Of a stretch of 64,000 nt of DNA, positions 28,559 through 37,849 are shown piece after piece. The position numbers were made by a program, and so were the translations under genes. How positions within the stretch are numbered: position 1 is the stretch's first letter; each line of letters begins with the position of its first letter. The notes beneath the pieces were generated by a model. That model was not told the DNA's origin and did no database searches. It saw only the letters and a list, made by a program, of their open reading frames with translations. This DNA comes from a bacterium BRH_c32 (lineage in GTDB: Bacteria > Bacteroidota > Ignavibacteria > Ignavibacteriales > Melioribacteraceae): contig LOEU01000017.1 in NCBI GenBank assembly GCA_001516025.1, forward strand, positions 1 through 64,000, given 5' to 3'.

Positions 28559-29878
28559 ATGAAAAAGCTAATAATCGCATTCGTATTAATACCGTTGTTA
28601 TTACTATTTGCTCAAGATGGTAGCAAACAGCCAAAAACAATGAAGCCCGATAAACCGGAATTAGTCGAAAAATTGAGCAAACTACCAAAAGCGATAAAAC
28701 CACCAAAAGCACCGGTTCCGCCTAGCAAAATCGTTGATGATAATTGGGATTCAGATTCTGACTCCGAGTTTGATTCCGAGGATGGAATACTTAATAAAAC
28801 TTTCACGGTTGGTAAAGGGGGGAAATTAACCGTGAATGTAAGTCCCGGCGAATTGACCATTAAAACATGGGATCAAAATAAGGTAGAAATAAAAGCTGAT
28901 GGATTTGATAAACGCGATATTGAAAATATCGATATTACCCAGAATGGAAACGACATTAAGATTAAATATGAATCGGAATTTGGCTGGGGCGGCGATGGTG
29001 ATTTTATAATTACCGTTCCCGAAGAATATAATCTCGATCTTAGAACTACAAGCGGCGATCTACTAATAAAAGGTAATCTAACCGGATATGCTAAAGCATC
29101 CACTATGGGCGGAGATATTTCAGTTAAGGATATAAAAGGGAATGTTGACTTATCCACTCAAGGCGGCGATATAAGAACAGGAGATCTCGAAGGCACAATA
29201 ATGCTTAATACAATGGGTGGTGATATCCAAACCGGTAAACTTAATGGAAAAGATGCACAGATTTATACAATGGGGGGAGAAATAAATATCAAAAGTTCAT
29301 CTTCCGATATTAAAACCAAGACCTACGGTGGCGATATACAAATTGGAGATGTTGGTGGTAGTGTCGATTTAGTTACTTATGGCGGAAATATTAAGGTTAA
29401 TACTGTCGGCGGAAGCGCTAAATTAGAAACCTATGGCGGAAACCTTTTTCTAAACCGCGCTAATGGAGAAGTGCTTGCCAAAACAAACGGTGGAAATATT
29501 AATCTAAAAAATATTACCGGTTCGGTGGAAGCACGGACGATGGCAGGCGATATCTCTTTAGAACTAAATCCATCCGGAAACAAAAGCAGTGTTTCTACAA
29601 ATACCGGAGAAATTGAATTAATTCTTCCTGCTAATGCTAAAGCGACTGTTCAAGCTACAATTAAAGTAAATGGCTGGTGGAAAAATATGAAAGATGATTA
29701 CAAGATTCATTCTGATTTTGAAGTAACTACCGTTAATAAAGTTGGAAGTGAAGAAGATGAAGAAGAAGAAGGAAATAATAACGAAATTACATCAGTATTC
29801 TTGATTAATGGCGGCGGTACTAAGATATTTCTTAAATCAATTAATTCAGATATTTCAATAAGAAAATCACAAAAATAA
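28559..29878 (+). CDS. DUF4097-type repetitive surface protein (first of two)
   Basis: This 439-residue exported protein has a signal peptide (KKLIIAFVLIPLLLLFAQ), a Pro/Lys-rich linker, an acidic SDSDSEFDSED stretch, and then a long beta-helix-like repeat (about 95-370) in which a strand ending in TMGGDI, TYGGNI or TQGGDI recurs about every 18-20 residues. This matches the DUF4097 putative adhesin family. An acidic run EEDEEEEGNN lies near 400. It follows the anti-sigma gene after one base and precedes a paralog. A structural or adhesive role at the envelope is inferred. Confidence 0.8.
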   Translation: MKKLIIAFVLIPLLLLFAQDGSKQPKTMKPDKPELVEKLSKLPKAIKPPKAPVPPSKIVDDNWDSDSDSEFDSEDGILNKTFTVGKGGKLTVNVSPGELTIKTWDQNKVEIKADGFDKRDIENIDITQNGNDIKIKYESEFGWGGDGDFIITVPEEYNLDLRTTSGDLLIKGNLTGYAKASTMGGDISVKDIKGNVDLSTQGGDIRTGDLEGTIMLNTMGGDIQTGKLNGKDAQIYTMGGEINIKSSSSDIKTKTYGGDIQIGDVGGSVDLVTYGGNIKVNTVGGSAKLETYGGNLFLNRANGEVLAKTNGGNINLKNITGSVEARTMAGDISLELNPSGNKSSVSTNTGEIELILPANAKATVQATIKVNGWWKNMKDDYKIHSDFEVTTVNKVGSEEDEEEEGNNNEITSVFLINGGGTKIFLKSINSDISIRKSQK

Positions 29879-29903
29879 AATGAGCACGGGGGACCTAAGT
29901 AAT

Positions 29904-31064
29904 ATGAAAAAGATTTTATTAATAATTTCGCTCCTTCTTTTAGGGACAATAGTATCAGGTACGCCTATTTTCAAAGTCATAAAAAGCTTTAATAATGGAG
30001 AATTAAAAAAAGAATTTAATTCCAAACCGGGGAACAGTCTCACATTAGATTTAAAGACCGGTGCTTCGATCGAAATTGAATCATGGGATAAGAATGCAGT
30101 TTATTTGCAGATAAAATATTTGAAGAGTAGTGATGAAACTATCGATGTATCATTTGAAGAAACAGAAAACGGAATTGAAGTTTCTTCAAAATATAAAAAC
30201 CGTAAAAATACGGATGGTTCTATCCAAGTAACTGTTCAAGTCCCGAGAAAACAGGATTTGGATCTCTCTACTATGGGAGGTCATGTAAAGATTGATGGAG
30301 TGGATGGAACAATTAAAGGAAGTACGATGGGTGGACATCTTGATTTTTCTAATCTCAAAGGAAATATTAATTTCCAAACTATGGGCGGTCAAATTGATCT
30401 TCGAGATTCTGATTTAGATGGAAAAGTAAAAACTATGGGTGGTCGGGTTAAAGTAACAAACGTAACCGGTGATATTGATGCAAGTTCTATGGGTGGAAAT
30501 GTAATTCAATCGAACGTTAAGGGGCGTTCCGGTAAATCAATCGGTAAAGAGGTAAATATCTCAACTATGGGGGGAGAGATATCTATCGATGAGGCTCCAA
30601 ATGGCGCTAAACTCAAAACTATGGGTGGTTATATCGAGATTAATAAAGCAGGAAAATTTGCAGAAGTAGAAACGATGGGAGGCAATATTAGCATTAAAGA
30701 GATTGATGGCTGGGTAAAAGCTAAAACTATGGGCGGTGATATCGACATAAGATCGACTGGCGATCTGAAACAATCAGGAAATGATATCACTCTTGTTTCT
30801 TTGAGAGGCGATATTAATTTAATTATTCCTAACGATGCTTCCGTTAAATTAGAACTTGAAATCGCATACACAAAAAAATATCGCAGTTCTAAACCGGAAA
30901 TTAATACACCTTTTAATCTGCAAAGCGAAGAATCTAAAGAATGGGATGATTCAAACGGTGATCCACGAAAATATATTAGAGCTACCGGCAATTTCAACGG
31001 TGGTAAAAATTTGATAAAAATAAAGACAATTAACGGCGATATAAAAATTAAGGAATTAAAATAG
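29904..31064 (+). CDS. DUF4097-type repetitive surface protein (second of two)
   Basis: This protein of about 386 residues is a paralog of its upstream neighbour: signal peptide (KKILLIISLLLLGTIVSG), a beta-strand N-terminal part, and about nine repeats containing STMGGH, KTMGGR, SSMGGN or ETMGGN at 18-20-residue spacing. I chose the ATG at 29904, which starts the signal directly and has GGGGGA 10 nt upstream; a longer frame starts at 29880. It ends the sigma/anti-sigma operon and is followed by a strong bidirectional terminator. Two adjacent copies suggest duplication within the operon. Confidence 0.8.
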   Translation: MKKILLIISLLLLGTIVSGTPIFKVIKSFNNGELKKEFNSKPGNSLTLDLKTGASIEIESWDKNAVYLQIKYLKSSDETIDVSFEETENGIEVSSKYKNRKNTDGSIQVTVQVPRKQDLDLSTMGGHVKIDGVDGTIKGSTMGGHLDFSNLKGNINFQTMGGQIDLRDSDLDGKVKTMGGRVKVTNVTGDIDASSMGGNVIQSNVKGRSGKSIGKEVNISTMGGEISIDEAPNGAKLKTMGGYIEINKAGKFAEVETMGGNISIKEIDGWVKAKTMGGDIDIRSTGDLKQSGNDITLVSLRGDINLIIPNDASVKLELEIAYTKKYRSSKPEINTPFNLQSEESKEWDDSNGDPRKYIRATGNFNGGKNLIKIKTINGDIKIKELK

Positions 31065-31130
31065 AACAAATAAAATTTTGAGAAGGTGGTTGAAATCCCT
31101 GCAAAAATTCCCTTTATTATAAAAAAGTCT

Positions 31131-31170
31131 ATCCCGATACATGCGTAGAACATGTATCGGGATTTTTTTT
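31131..31170. terminator. Bidirectional intrinsic terminator
   Basis: A perfect 13-bp stem (ATCCCGATACATG and complement) with a 7-nt loop is followed by eight T on the plus strand and flanked by six A on the left, so it works for both the DUF4097 operon and the convergent PadR gene. Confidence 0.9.
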
Positions 31171-31768
31171 ATATCAGACGCATATCAAATGGGGAATGAG
31201 AATCATTATGTTGATTTAAATTTAACGTTTTAATTAACTCTTTGACAGTTTTAATCTCCGCTTCTATTATATGAAAACGGTGTCTAACCAAAGCAAGAGC
31301 CGCAAAGGAAACCTTATTTCTATCTCTTTCAAAATTTAATAATTGATTCCTAATTTCATACTGATGATTATCCAACCGCTCTAACTTCTTTTTTAGTTTA
31401 TATAAGATTTCTGATTTGCTAAGATTGTTCATCAAAAGAATCCCGATATCAAATTCCGTAGCAATCGAGCTCTCTTCAGTAAGAAAATTTGTAATCGATT
31501 CTTCGAGCTCATATTCTCCTTCTCTTGTAATATTATAAACGGTTCTCTCAGGAAGATTACTTTGTTTCTCTTTCCTCCCCTCAATCAATCCTTTTTTACG
31601 TAAACCGTTTATTACGGCATAGACGGTGGAATCCGCCATTGGTAGCCATTTCTTTGTCTTGAGATTTTCGAGCATCTTTGTTATTTCGTAGGGTCCTCTC
31701 TCTTCTTCAGAGAGTATTCCCAATATTAGAGTGGCTAATTTTGATTGCATATCTCTTACTATTCCCAT
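31169..31768 (-). CDS. PadR-family transcriptional regulator
   Basis: This 199-residue protein has an N-terminal winged helix of the PadR type (about 8-95: LATLILGILSEEERGPYEITKMLE, STVYAVINGLRKKGLIEGRKE, RTVYNITREGEYEL) and a helical C-terminal domain used for dimerisation (about 110-190). PadR proteins are repressors that usually respond to small molecules. The gene faces the DUF4097 operon and is not in an operon itself. The target is unknown. An alternative start is the Met at residue 7, a few codons nearer the domain. Confidence 0.86.
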   Translation of the reverse strand: MGIVRDMQSKLATLILGILSEEERGPYEITKMLENLKTKKWLPMADSTVYAVINGLRKKGLIEGRKEKQSNLPERTVYNITREGEYELEESITNFLTEESSIATEFDIGILLMNNLSKSEILYKLKKKLERLDNHQYEIRNQLLNFERDRNKVSFAALALVRHRFHIIEAEIKTVKELIKTLNLNQHNDSHSPFDMRLI

Positions 31769-31806
31769 ATAGTAGTCTAATGATATACCAGAATAATCAA
31801 AATATT

Positions 31807-32928
31807 TTATGAAGTCAATAATTCTTGCATTATTTTTTTATCGCTTACTACCTCTTCAAACGATTTAAAAATAAATTCGACATTCTCGGAGATCGATTCG
31901 TAGCTTAATTCTAGTGATTCTTTCTGCCTCGGATTGATCACTACTATTTTTTGATCCGGCTTTATAACTTTTTTGAAGAGTGCCTTAATATGAATATCAG
32001 AACTGGACATAGAATAACCGATAAAGATTATTTTCTTAGCTATCATTATTTCGCGTGATGCTTCGCTGGATAGTTGGCTAACTATCGGGTGCTGCAAACT
32101 CTTTAAATGTGACGGTGGAACAATTAGAGTTTGAAATTCTGTTCCGTCTAATGGACACCTATATTCATACTCCATCTTTTCAGGATAGGTGTAGCCGAGC
32201 AGTTTTCCTTTATTCAAATCAATTTTTCGATCCCATGGTGTAAGGAGCATCTGATTGCAGCAATTACAATATTTCCAGTTTAGACTCCCATGAAGTTTTA
32301 TAATCTTAAATGGCGATGGCTCTTCTCCATCCTTAACGCATAAAGGTTTTCTTGGATTAACCCAAAAATTAAATTCTTTTAGCTCAGGCAGATCCTCATA
32401 GTTCATTAGTGGAATGCAATAATCGATATAACCATGCTTTTTGAAAAGAAAATTAAACGACTGCTCCAATAAATCATCATAATTTAGAGTTAGAATGGAG
32501 ATATTTTTATTATTCTCAATTATAGAATTCCAAAAAAGATTATAATAGGTGCTTGATTTATCGGTTTGAATATTAACTACATAATGAATAAGCTTTATTA
32601 AATATTCTTTTAAAGTAACAATTTTTTCTAGGGGATATTTAGAGCTAAGACTTTCATTATGCTGTATAAAATAATCAAAAAAACCGAAAACAGCTTCTAA
32701 TGCAGGATATGTGTTGGATGCGGAATTATACTTGAAATTTTCTTGAATAAATTCTTTAAATATTTTCCCTATTTCGGAGTTATCGATCTCATCGATTCCA
32801 CCGGAGAGAATCATCGGAAGAAGCGCCCTTTGAAGCGGAACACCATCGGCGAAGGAAGTACCTGCGCCAAGGACAAATAATACATCTCTTTGGTTTGGAT
32901 AATTTAAATATCGCTCTGAACTATTCAA
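31807..32928 (-). CDS. SIR2-like domain protein (predicted NAD-binding/NADase)
   Basis: This 373-residue protein has a SIR2-like fold: the nucleotide-binding GAGTSFADGVPLQ (residues 22-34), TLNYDDLLE (about 152), the catalytic-type KLHGSLNW near 210, a cysteine cluster YCNCCNQ with a later RCPLDGTEF that could hold zinc, and IFIGYSMSSSDIHIKALF (about 300), the usual late Rossmann motif. Proteins of this kind cleave NAD in phage defence, but here there is no partner gene such as Thoeris thsB, HerA or Argonaute. It starts one base after the rsmG stop, within the mnmG-rsmG operon. Function in this setting is open. Confidence 0.82.
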   Translation of the reverse strand: MNSSERYLNYPNQRDVLFVLGAGTSFADGVPLQRALLPMILSGGIDEIDNSEIGKIFKEFIQENFKYNSASNTYPALEAVFGFFDYFIQHNESLSSKYPLEKIVTLKEYLIKLIHYVVNIQTDKSSTYYNLFWNSIIENNKNISILTLNYDDLLEQSFNFLFKKHGYIDYCIPLMNYEDLPELKEFNFWVNPRKPLCVKDGEEPSPFKIIKLHGSLNWKYCNCCNQMLLTPWDRKIDLNKGKLLGYTYPEKMEYEYRCPLDGTEFQTLIVPPSHLKSLQHPIVSQLSSEASREIMIAKKIIFIGYSMSSSDIHIKALFKKVIKPDQKIVVINPRQKESLELSYESISENVEFIFKSFEEVVSDKKIMQELLTS

Positions 32929-32929
32929 A

Positions 32930-33613
32930 CTATTTATTTAACTCTATTAAAATAAGCTTTTTATCTTTTTCGTTTCGTGTATTTGTAGGTTTATATGCTA
33001 ATTCAAATATTGTTGACTTTTTTATATATGGCTTATATTTAAGCTCGGCGATTTTAAATTCGTCAGATAGGTCTCCCCCTTTTATCGCTGCCAAATAGGC
33101 CTTATCTTTTATCAGCGGAATCGAGTAACGGAATAGAATAACTAATGGTACAGTAGCTCGGCTTACAATAAGATCAAATGAATTTGCATATTTTGCTATA
33201 AATTCTTCACTTTCAACTCGATCATTTTCGACCGTAAGATTATTGAGTTTAAGTTTATTTGTAAATTCTTTTACTGCTTCAATTTTTTTTGCAGTAGAAT
33301 CAACCAAAACGCCCTTCATCATTGGTCGAATTATAGATAGTGGAATTCCAGGGAAGCCACCCCCCGTTCCAATATCCAAAAATTTAGAAATCCGTTCGGG
33401 AATAAAATTGGTCATAAATGCTGAAATGAAAATATGATTTTCAACAATTTTCTGAATATCCTTTCTCGAAACCAGATTTACTTGATCGTTTTTTTCTGTT
33501 ACTAAAGTAGCAAAATTAGCAAAACGTTCTAATTGATAATCATCGGGACTGATACCATTGTCCCAAAAGTAACTTTTAAGTTCGCGTAAATATTGTTCTT
33601 GAAGATCCAACAA
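32930..33613 (-). CDS. rsmG: 16S rRNA (guanine-527-N7) methyltransferase
   Basis: This 227-residue methyltransferase (GidB) adds a methyl group to N7 of G527 in 16S rRNA using S-adenosylmethionine. The SAM-binding loop reads LDIGTGGGFPGIPLS near residue 80, with VLVDSTAKKIEAVKEF as the second strand and ISRATVPLV-type active loop (IVSRATVPLVIL). Length is usual. It lies 12 bp downstream of mnmG, the widespread gidA-gidB arrangement, and one base upstream of the SIR2-like gene. Confidence 0.95.
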   Translation of the reverse strand: MLDLQEQYLRELKSYFWDNGISPDDYQLERFANFATLVTEKNDQVNLVSRKDIQKIVENHIFISAFMTNFIPERISKFLDIGTGGGFPGIPLSIIRPMMKGVLVDSTAKKIEAVKEFTNKLKLNNLTVENDRVESEEFIAKYANSFDLIVSRATVPLVILFRYSIPLIKDKAYLAAIKGGDLSDEFKIAELKYKPYIKKSTIFELAYKPTNTRNEKDKKLILIELNK

Positions 33614-33625
33614 ACCCTCAAATTT

Positions 33626-35506
33626 TTAGTTCTTCAAATATACTAATAAAACCGAAATATCAGAAGGAGTAACTCCGGAAATTCTTGATGCTTGTCCGAT
33701 TGACCTCGGTTTTATCTTATTTAATTTCTCTCTTCCCTCCGTAGATAAAGTTTTTAATTTTACATAGTTGAAATTAAGCGGAATTTGAACGTCTTCTAAT
33801 TTATCCATTTTTAACACTAATTCTTCCTGCCTTTTAATATATCCTTCATATTTTATTTCTATTTCAATCTGCTCTGCAAGAATTGGGTTCCCTTCTAAAG
33901 TCTCGACTATTTCTGATTTTCCGTTGCGAGGAAGATGCATAATAATGCTCGATAATGAAATTTCAGGCCGCTTAAGGAGCTTATCCACCGTTTCCGAAAA
34001 TTGCAATTTAGCGCTATCAGAATTTTCGAGTATAGGATTTATTATTTCAGGAGTTAGCTTAGTTTTAGTAAAAAATTCTTTAGCTACGGCAATGGATGTT
34101 TCATTTACTTTCATCTCATCATATAGGTCTTTCGAGATCAATCCGAATTCATAACCATATTTATAAAGTCTTCTATCAGCATTATCTTGTCGAATTAATA
34201 GGCGATGCTCGGCTCGTGAAGTAAACATTCTATATGGTTCATTTGTCGATTTCCCTACAAGGTCATCAATTAAAACTCCGATATATGCCTCGCTCCTTTT
34301 TAGTACGAATTCTTTGCGCTTTTGAATTTTTAGAGCGGCATTAATTCCCGCCATAATTCCTTGACCAGCGGCTTCTTCATATCCCGAAGTACCATTAATC
34401 TGTCCCGAAAAGTATAATCCCTCAATCAATTTTGTCTCTAAAGTTAAATCTACTTGGTACGGAGGAAAATAATCATACTCGACAGCATAACCGGGTCGGA
34501 CCATGTTTACAGTCTCTAATCCCCTGATCTTTCTTAATGCTTTGTACTGAACCTCCACAGGTAGAGATGTGGAAAAACCATTAATATATATTAAATCGTC
34601 ATCCAGGCCTTCGGGTTCAAGGAATAACTGATGACGTTCTTTATCTGCGAAACGAACAATCTTATCTTCAATCGATGGACAGTATCTTGGACCGACACCA
34701 TTTATTACACCCGTGAAAAGGGGCGATTTATCGAAGCCGGTCTCTAATATTTTATGAACTTCTAAGTCCGTATAAGTTATATGACACGGCACTTGACGTA
34801 GAAAAGGGAATTTACTTTTATCGGTTCTGCGCGAAAATGGAAGTGGTGGATCGTCTCCCGGTTGAACTTCTAAAATGTCCCAATCGATTGAATCCTTATG
34901 AAGACGTGGAGGCGTTCCTGTTTTAAGTCTCCCGGCTACAAAACCCATACGATTAAAAGATTCAGTTAATCCCTTGGAAGCTTGTTCACCATACCTTCCC
35001 CCTTCCGTGGAAGTCATTCCAGTATGCATCAATCCGTTTAGAAAAGTACCCGAACATATAACAACTGCTTTACATTTTATCTCTTCACCGCTCTTAATCT
35101 TTATCCCTGTGATCTTTTTATTTTCCTCAAAGACGTCCATCAAAGAATCTTCAATGATCTCGAGATTGGGGGTTTCACTTACTGCTTTTATTGCCTCTTT
35201 TGTATAATATTTTCTATCGGACTGCGATCTTCCGGCCCATACAGCCGGACCTTTGGATTTATTAAGTGTTCTGAATTGAATTCCTGCTTTATCGGCAATC
35301 AAACCCATTGCACCGCCAAGTGAATCAATTTCATGAACTAAATGACCTTTGGCACTCCCCCCTATCGCGGGATTGCACGACATTCTTCCAATCGCTTCTT
35401 TTTCCATTGTTATAAGTGCTACCGAACAACCCATTTTAGCAGCGGCAATACTTGCTTCAATTCCTGCATGTCCGCCACCTACAACTATTACATCAAAATA
35501 CCTCAT
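33626..35506 (-). CDS. mnmG: tRNA uridine-34 carboxymethylaminomethyl enzyme, large subunit
   Basis: This 626-residue FAD enzyme (GidA) works with MnmE to place the cmnm5 group on the wobble uridine of tRNAs reading NNA/NNG codons. FAD binding is shown by [19 protein letters not shown] at the N-terminus, and the family signature by [14 protein letters not shown] and [11 protein letters not shown]. The C-terminal helical tail ends in the tRNA/MnmE-binding region ([16 protein letters not shown]). A parS site (35519-35532) lies 13 bp upstream of its start. Confidence 0.97.
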   Translation of the reverse strand: MRYFDVIVVGGGHAGIEASIAAAKMGCSVALITMEKEAIGRMSCNPAIGGSAKGHLVHEIDSLGGAMGLIADKAGIQFRTLNKSKGPAVWAGRSQSDRKYYTKEAIKAVSETPNLEIIEDSLMDVFEENKKITGIKIKSGEEIKCKAVVICSGTFLNGLMHTGMTSTEGGRYGEQASKGLTESFNRMGFVAGRLKTGTPPRLHKDSIDWDILEVQPGDDPPLPFSRRTDKSKFPFLRQVPCHITYTDLEVHKILETGFDKSPLFTGVINGVGPRYCPSIEDKIVRFADKERHQLFLEPEGLDDDLIYINGFSTSLPVEVQYKALRKIRGLETVNMVRPGYAVEYDYFPPYQVDLTLETKLIEGLYFSGQINGTSGYEEAAGQGIMAGINAALKIQKRKEFVLKRSEAYIGVLIDDLVGKSTNEPYRMFTSRAEHRLLIRQDNADRRLYKYGYEFGLISKDLYDEMKVNETSIAVAKEFFTKTKLTPEIINPILENSDSAKLQFSETVDKLLKRPEISLSSIIMHLPRNGKSEIVETLEGNPILAEQIEIEIKYEGYIKRQEELVLKMDKLEDVQIPLNFNYVKLKTLSTEGREKLNKIKPRSIGQASRISGVTPSDISVLLVYLKN

Positions 35507-35518
35507 TTATTCCTTTCG

Positions 35519-35532
35519 GTTTCACGTGAAAC
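35519..35532. other. parS centromere site 1
   Basis: The 14-bp sequence GTTTCACGTGAAAC is a perfect palindrome and an exact match to the core of the bacterial parS consensus TGTTTCACGTGAAACA. Flanking bases extend it to a 16-bp palindrome (35518-35533). ParB would bind here and organise the origin region for segregation. It lies just upstream of mnmG. Confidence 0.93.
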
Positions 35533-36140
35533 CTTTTTTACATTTTTTTATTTACTAATTTTTTCGACTTATATCTTCTGTCATATAAAATTATTTTATT
35601 CCTACAAACATCACTATCCACACTATCCGGACCACAAAGTAATTTAGCTCATTCATTTTACTTTGAGCTTTTCCACGAAGTTATGATGAAGACTATTTGA
35701 ATAAAACTAAGTCCTCTTCAAAAAGATACGATACTGAACGTAATATCAACTTAGGAAGATATTATTTTTTTTCTTTATTAAATCTTCCTAAACCGGAAAC
35801 AAACGGCTCATCAATAAACCTAGTTTATTAATAACCAATGATTCGAGATAATATCACTCGATTAAAATCCAAAGCGCAAATCAAAATTTATTTATCTGAA
35901 ACGAGTTAATATCCCTTCGGCAATTCACTAACAAATTCGTATTCAAGTTATTTATTAAAAAAGCGAAATAATTCTTACTCTTCTTAATAGTATCGACTTC
36001 TATTAAAATCTTTCACGTTATTAAATCAATTCTGGTTTATTTGTTCAATATCTTATTCCAATATTTCAATTCTCAGAATAATCTATTTTCTACAACAATA
36101 ATTTTCTATGAAAAAAGTAAATTTTGAAATAATATATTTC
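35533..36140. other. Gene-free AT-rich stretch between two parS sites
   Basis: About 600 bp between the two parS sites hold no supported reading frame on either strand. The sequence is very AT-rich. I see one near-match to a DnaA box (CTATCCACA near 35617, one mismatch) and one degraded parS-like half (TTTCACGTTATT near 36011). It presumably holds the mnmG promoter. No tRNA, 6S or tmRNA structure was recognised. Confidence 0.6.
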
Positions 36141-36154
36141 GTTTCACGTGAAAC
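36141..36154. other. parS centromere site 2
   Basis: The same perfect 14-bp palindrome, GTTTCACGTGAAAC, occurs a second time, 622 bp from the first, just after the mnmE stop. Two exact copies in one short gap cannot reasonably be chance, so this is a parS pair. The last flanking base matches the extended consensus (A at 36155); the first flanking base is C rather than T. Confidence 0.93.
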
Positions 36155-36245
36155 AGCTCTTAGACAAACCCACTCGCTTAAGTATTAATTTTATAAGTTT
36201 AGTGTATAGTGTTTATGCAAATAGTCTCATTTTACGCATAAATCG

Positions 36246-37601
36246 CTACTTCCCAATGCAAAACTTTGAGAATATATTATTTAATATATCATCATTTGTA
36301 ACTTTACCTATAATTTCGCTCAATGAATTTTCAGCATTTCTTAAATCGACAGCTATAAACTCACCTGATAATTTTTCGTCGATTGAAACTAATGCTGTCT
36401 CCAATTGCTTCTTTGCTAATTTAAGCGCTTCAAAATGTCGAAGGTTTGATACTATCGCAGTTTTTTCACTATAATTAGAAGAACCGATCGCTTTCTCTTT
36501 CAAAATGCGATACAATTCATCCATTCCTATTCCGGTTTTAGCCGAAATCTTTACGTCTGCATTAAAATGTTCACCGTGCATTAAATCAACTTTATTAAGC
36601 ACCTTAATAATTCTATCATCGGTTGTTAATTCCAACAACTCATTATACAAATCAAGTGAGAATCCCGTTTCGATATCGTTAATAAAAAGAACAACATCAG
36701 CGGCTTTAACTGCATCTCGACTTCTAAATACTCCTTCTTTCTCGATTATATCTTCAGTAAAGCGAATCCCCGCAGTATCAAATAATTTATATAAAATTCC
36801 ATCAATAACTACTTCTTCGCGAATTACATCTCTCGTAGTTCCCGGAATTTCGCTTACGATTGCGCGTGATTCCTTTAGCATATAATTAAGAATAGATGAC
36901 TTGCCAACATTCGGCTTGCCGACTAATGCAGCATTCACGCCATCTCTCATCACTCTTCCGAAAGAATATGTTTTCAGTAGTTCGGAAATTTCATAAATAA
37001 TACTATTTATCGATTCAGCCACTTTCGAAAGTGAAATAAATTCCAATTCTTCTTCGGCAAAATCAAGTTCCAATTCGATAAGTGATGATGTTGTTATAAG
37101 CTCTTCTCTAAGTGAATCAACTTTTTGCGAAAGCAAACCATTGAGCTGATTTCTCGCACCTCGAAGCGATGCATCACTTCTTGAATTAATTATATCGGCT
37201 ACTGCTTCGGCTTGAGCTAAATCTATTCTTCCATTTAGAAATGCACGCTTAGTAAATTCTCCCGGCTCGGCTAAACGAACTCCATTATCTAAAAATAAAG
37301 AGATAATTTTTTGTACGATTAATTGACTTCCGTGAGTGCTTATTTCTACTGAATCTTCTCCGGTATATGAATGTGGAGTTCGGAAAACAGAGATCAGTAC
37401 ATCATCAATCTGATCGCCATCTAATGAAATAATTTTACCGTAATGAATGGTATGAGAATCAGATTCAGAAATTAATTTCTTTCCTTTAAATATTTTATCG
37501 GTTGCTTCAAAACTAAGAGGACCGCAAACACGAATAATAGATAAAGCTCCTACTCCCGCCGGAGTGGCTAATGCAGTTATTGTATCTTCGATTAAAATCA
37601 T
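36246..37601 (-). CDS. mnmE: tRNA modification GTPase
   Basis: This 451-residue protein (TrmE) is the GTPase partner of MnmG in wobble-uridine modification. The N-terminal tetrahydrofolate-binding domain (about 1-118) begins EDTITALATPAGVGALSIIR; the helical domain holds a Ras-like G domain with LVGKPNVGKSSILNYM (P-loop near 225), EIPGTTRD and the DTAGI switch; the C-terminus is the conserved CIGK with the catalytic cysteine. It is complete. It reads toward mnmG but is separated from it by the 740-bp parS region. Confidence 0.97.
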   Translation of the reverse strand: MILIEDTITALATPAGVGALSIIRVCGPLSFEATDKIFKGKKLISESDSHTIHYGKIISLDGDQIDDVLISVFRTPHSYTGEDSVEISTHGSQLIVQKIISLFLDNGVRLAEPGEFTKRAFLNGRIDLAQAEAVADIINSRSDASLRGARNQLNGLLSQKVDSLREELITTSSLIELELDFAEEELEFISLSKVAESINSIIYEISELLKTYSFGRVMRDGVNAALVGKPNVGKSSILNYMLKESRAIVSEIPGTTRDVIREEVVIDGILYKLFDTAGIRFTEDIIEKEGVFRSRDAVKAADVVLFINDIETGFSLDLYNELLELTTDDRIIKVLNKVDLMHGEHFNADVKISAKTGIGMDELYRILKEKAIGSSNYSEKTAIVSNLRHFEALKLAKKQLETALVSIDEKLSGEFIAVDLRNAENSLSEIIGKVTNDDILNNIFSKFCIGK

Positions 37602-37838
37602 ATTTCTCTTTTAAGAAAATCTTTTAAATTAACAAAATTCGCCACCATTATCAAATTACATATATCTATAACTTATTTAATCGTAATAAGTTACGTCCAA
37701 TTTTTGCTCGAGGAAATACAATAAAAGAGAATTATAAAAGAAAATCAATTTAATGTAGTTTATTAATCAATTGACTATTTTTATGGATAGAAACTTTTAA
37801 TACTCATAAATTGTATTATATGAAGTAGGTAATATGAT

Positions 37839-37844
37839 AGGAGG
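37839..37844 (+). promoter_or_regulatory. Strong ribosome-binding site of clpB
   Basis: AGGAGG lies 5 nt before the clpB ATG. This is a full match to the anti-Shine-Dalgarno sequence, unlike most genes in the window, and fixes the start. No CIRCE or other heat-shock operator was seen in the 248-bp divergent gap to mnmE. Confidence 0.8.
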
Positions 37845-37849
37845 ATAAT

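Noticed and set aside
28559-31064. CRISPR-like or DNA tandem repeats in the DUF4097 genes
   Set aside because: The regularity is at protein level (TMGG strands); the DNA copies are diverged and there are no spacers.
31807-32928. SIR2 protein as part of a known defence system
   Set aside because: No Thoeris, HerA, Argonaute or other partner gene is nearby.
35590-35630. oriC inside the mnmG-mnmE gap
   Set aside because: Only one near-match DnaA box was found, against two perfect boxes next to dnaA.
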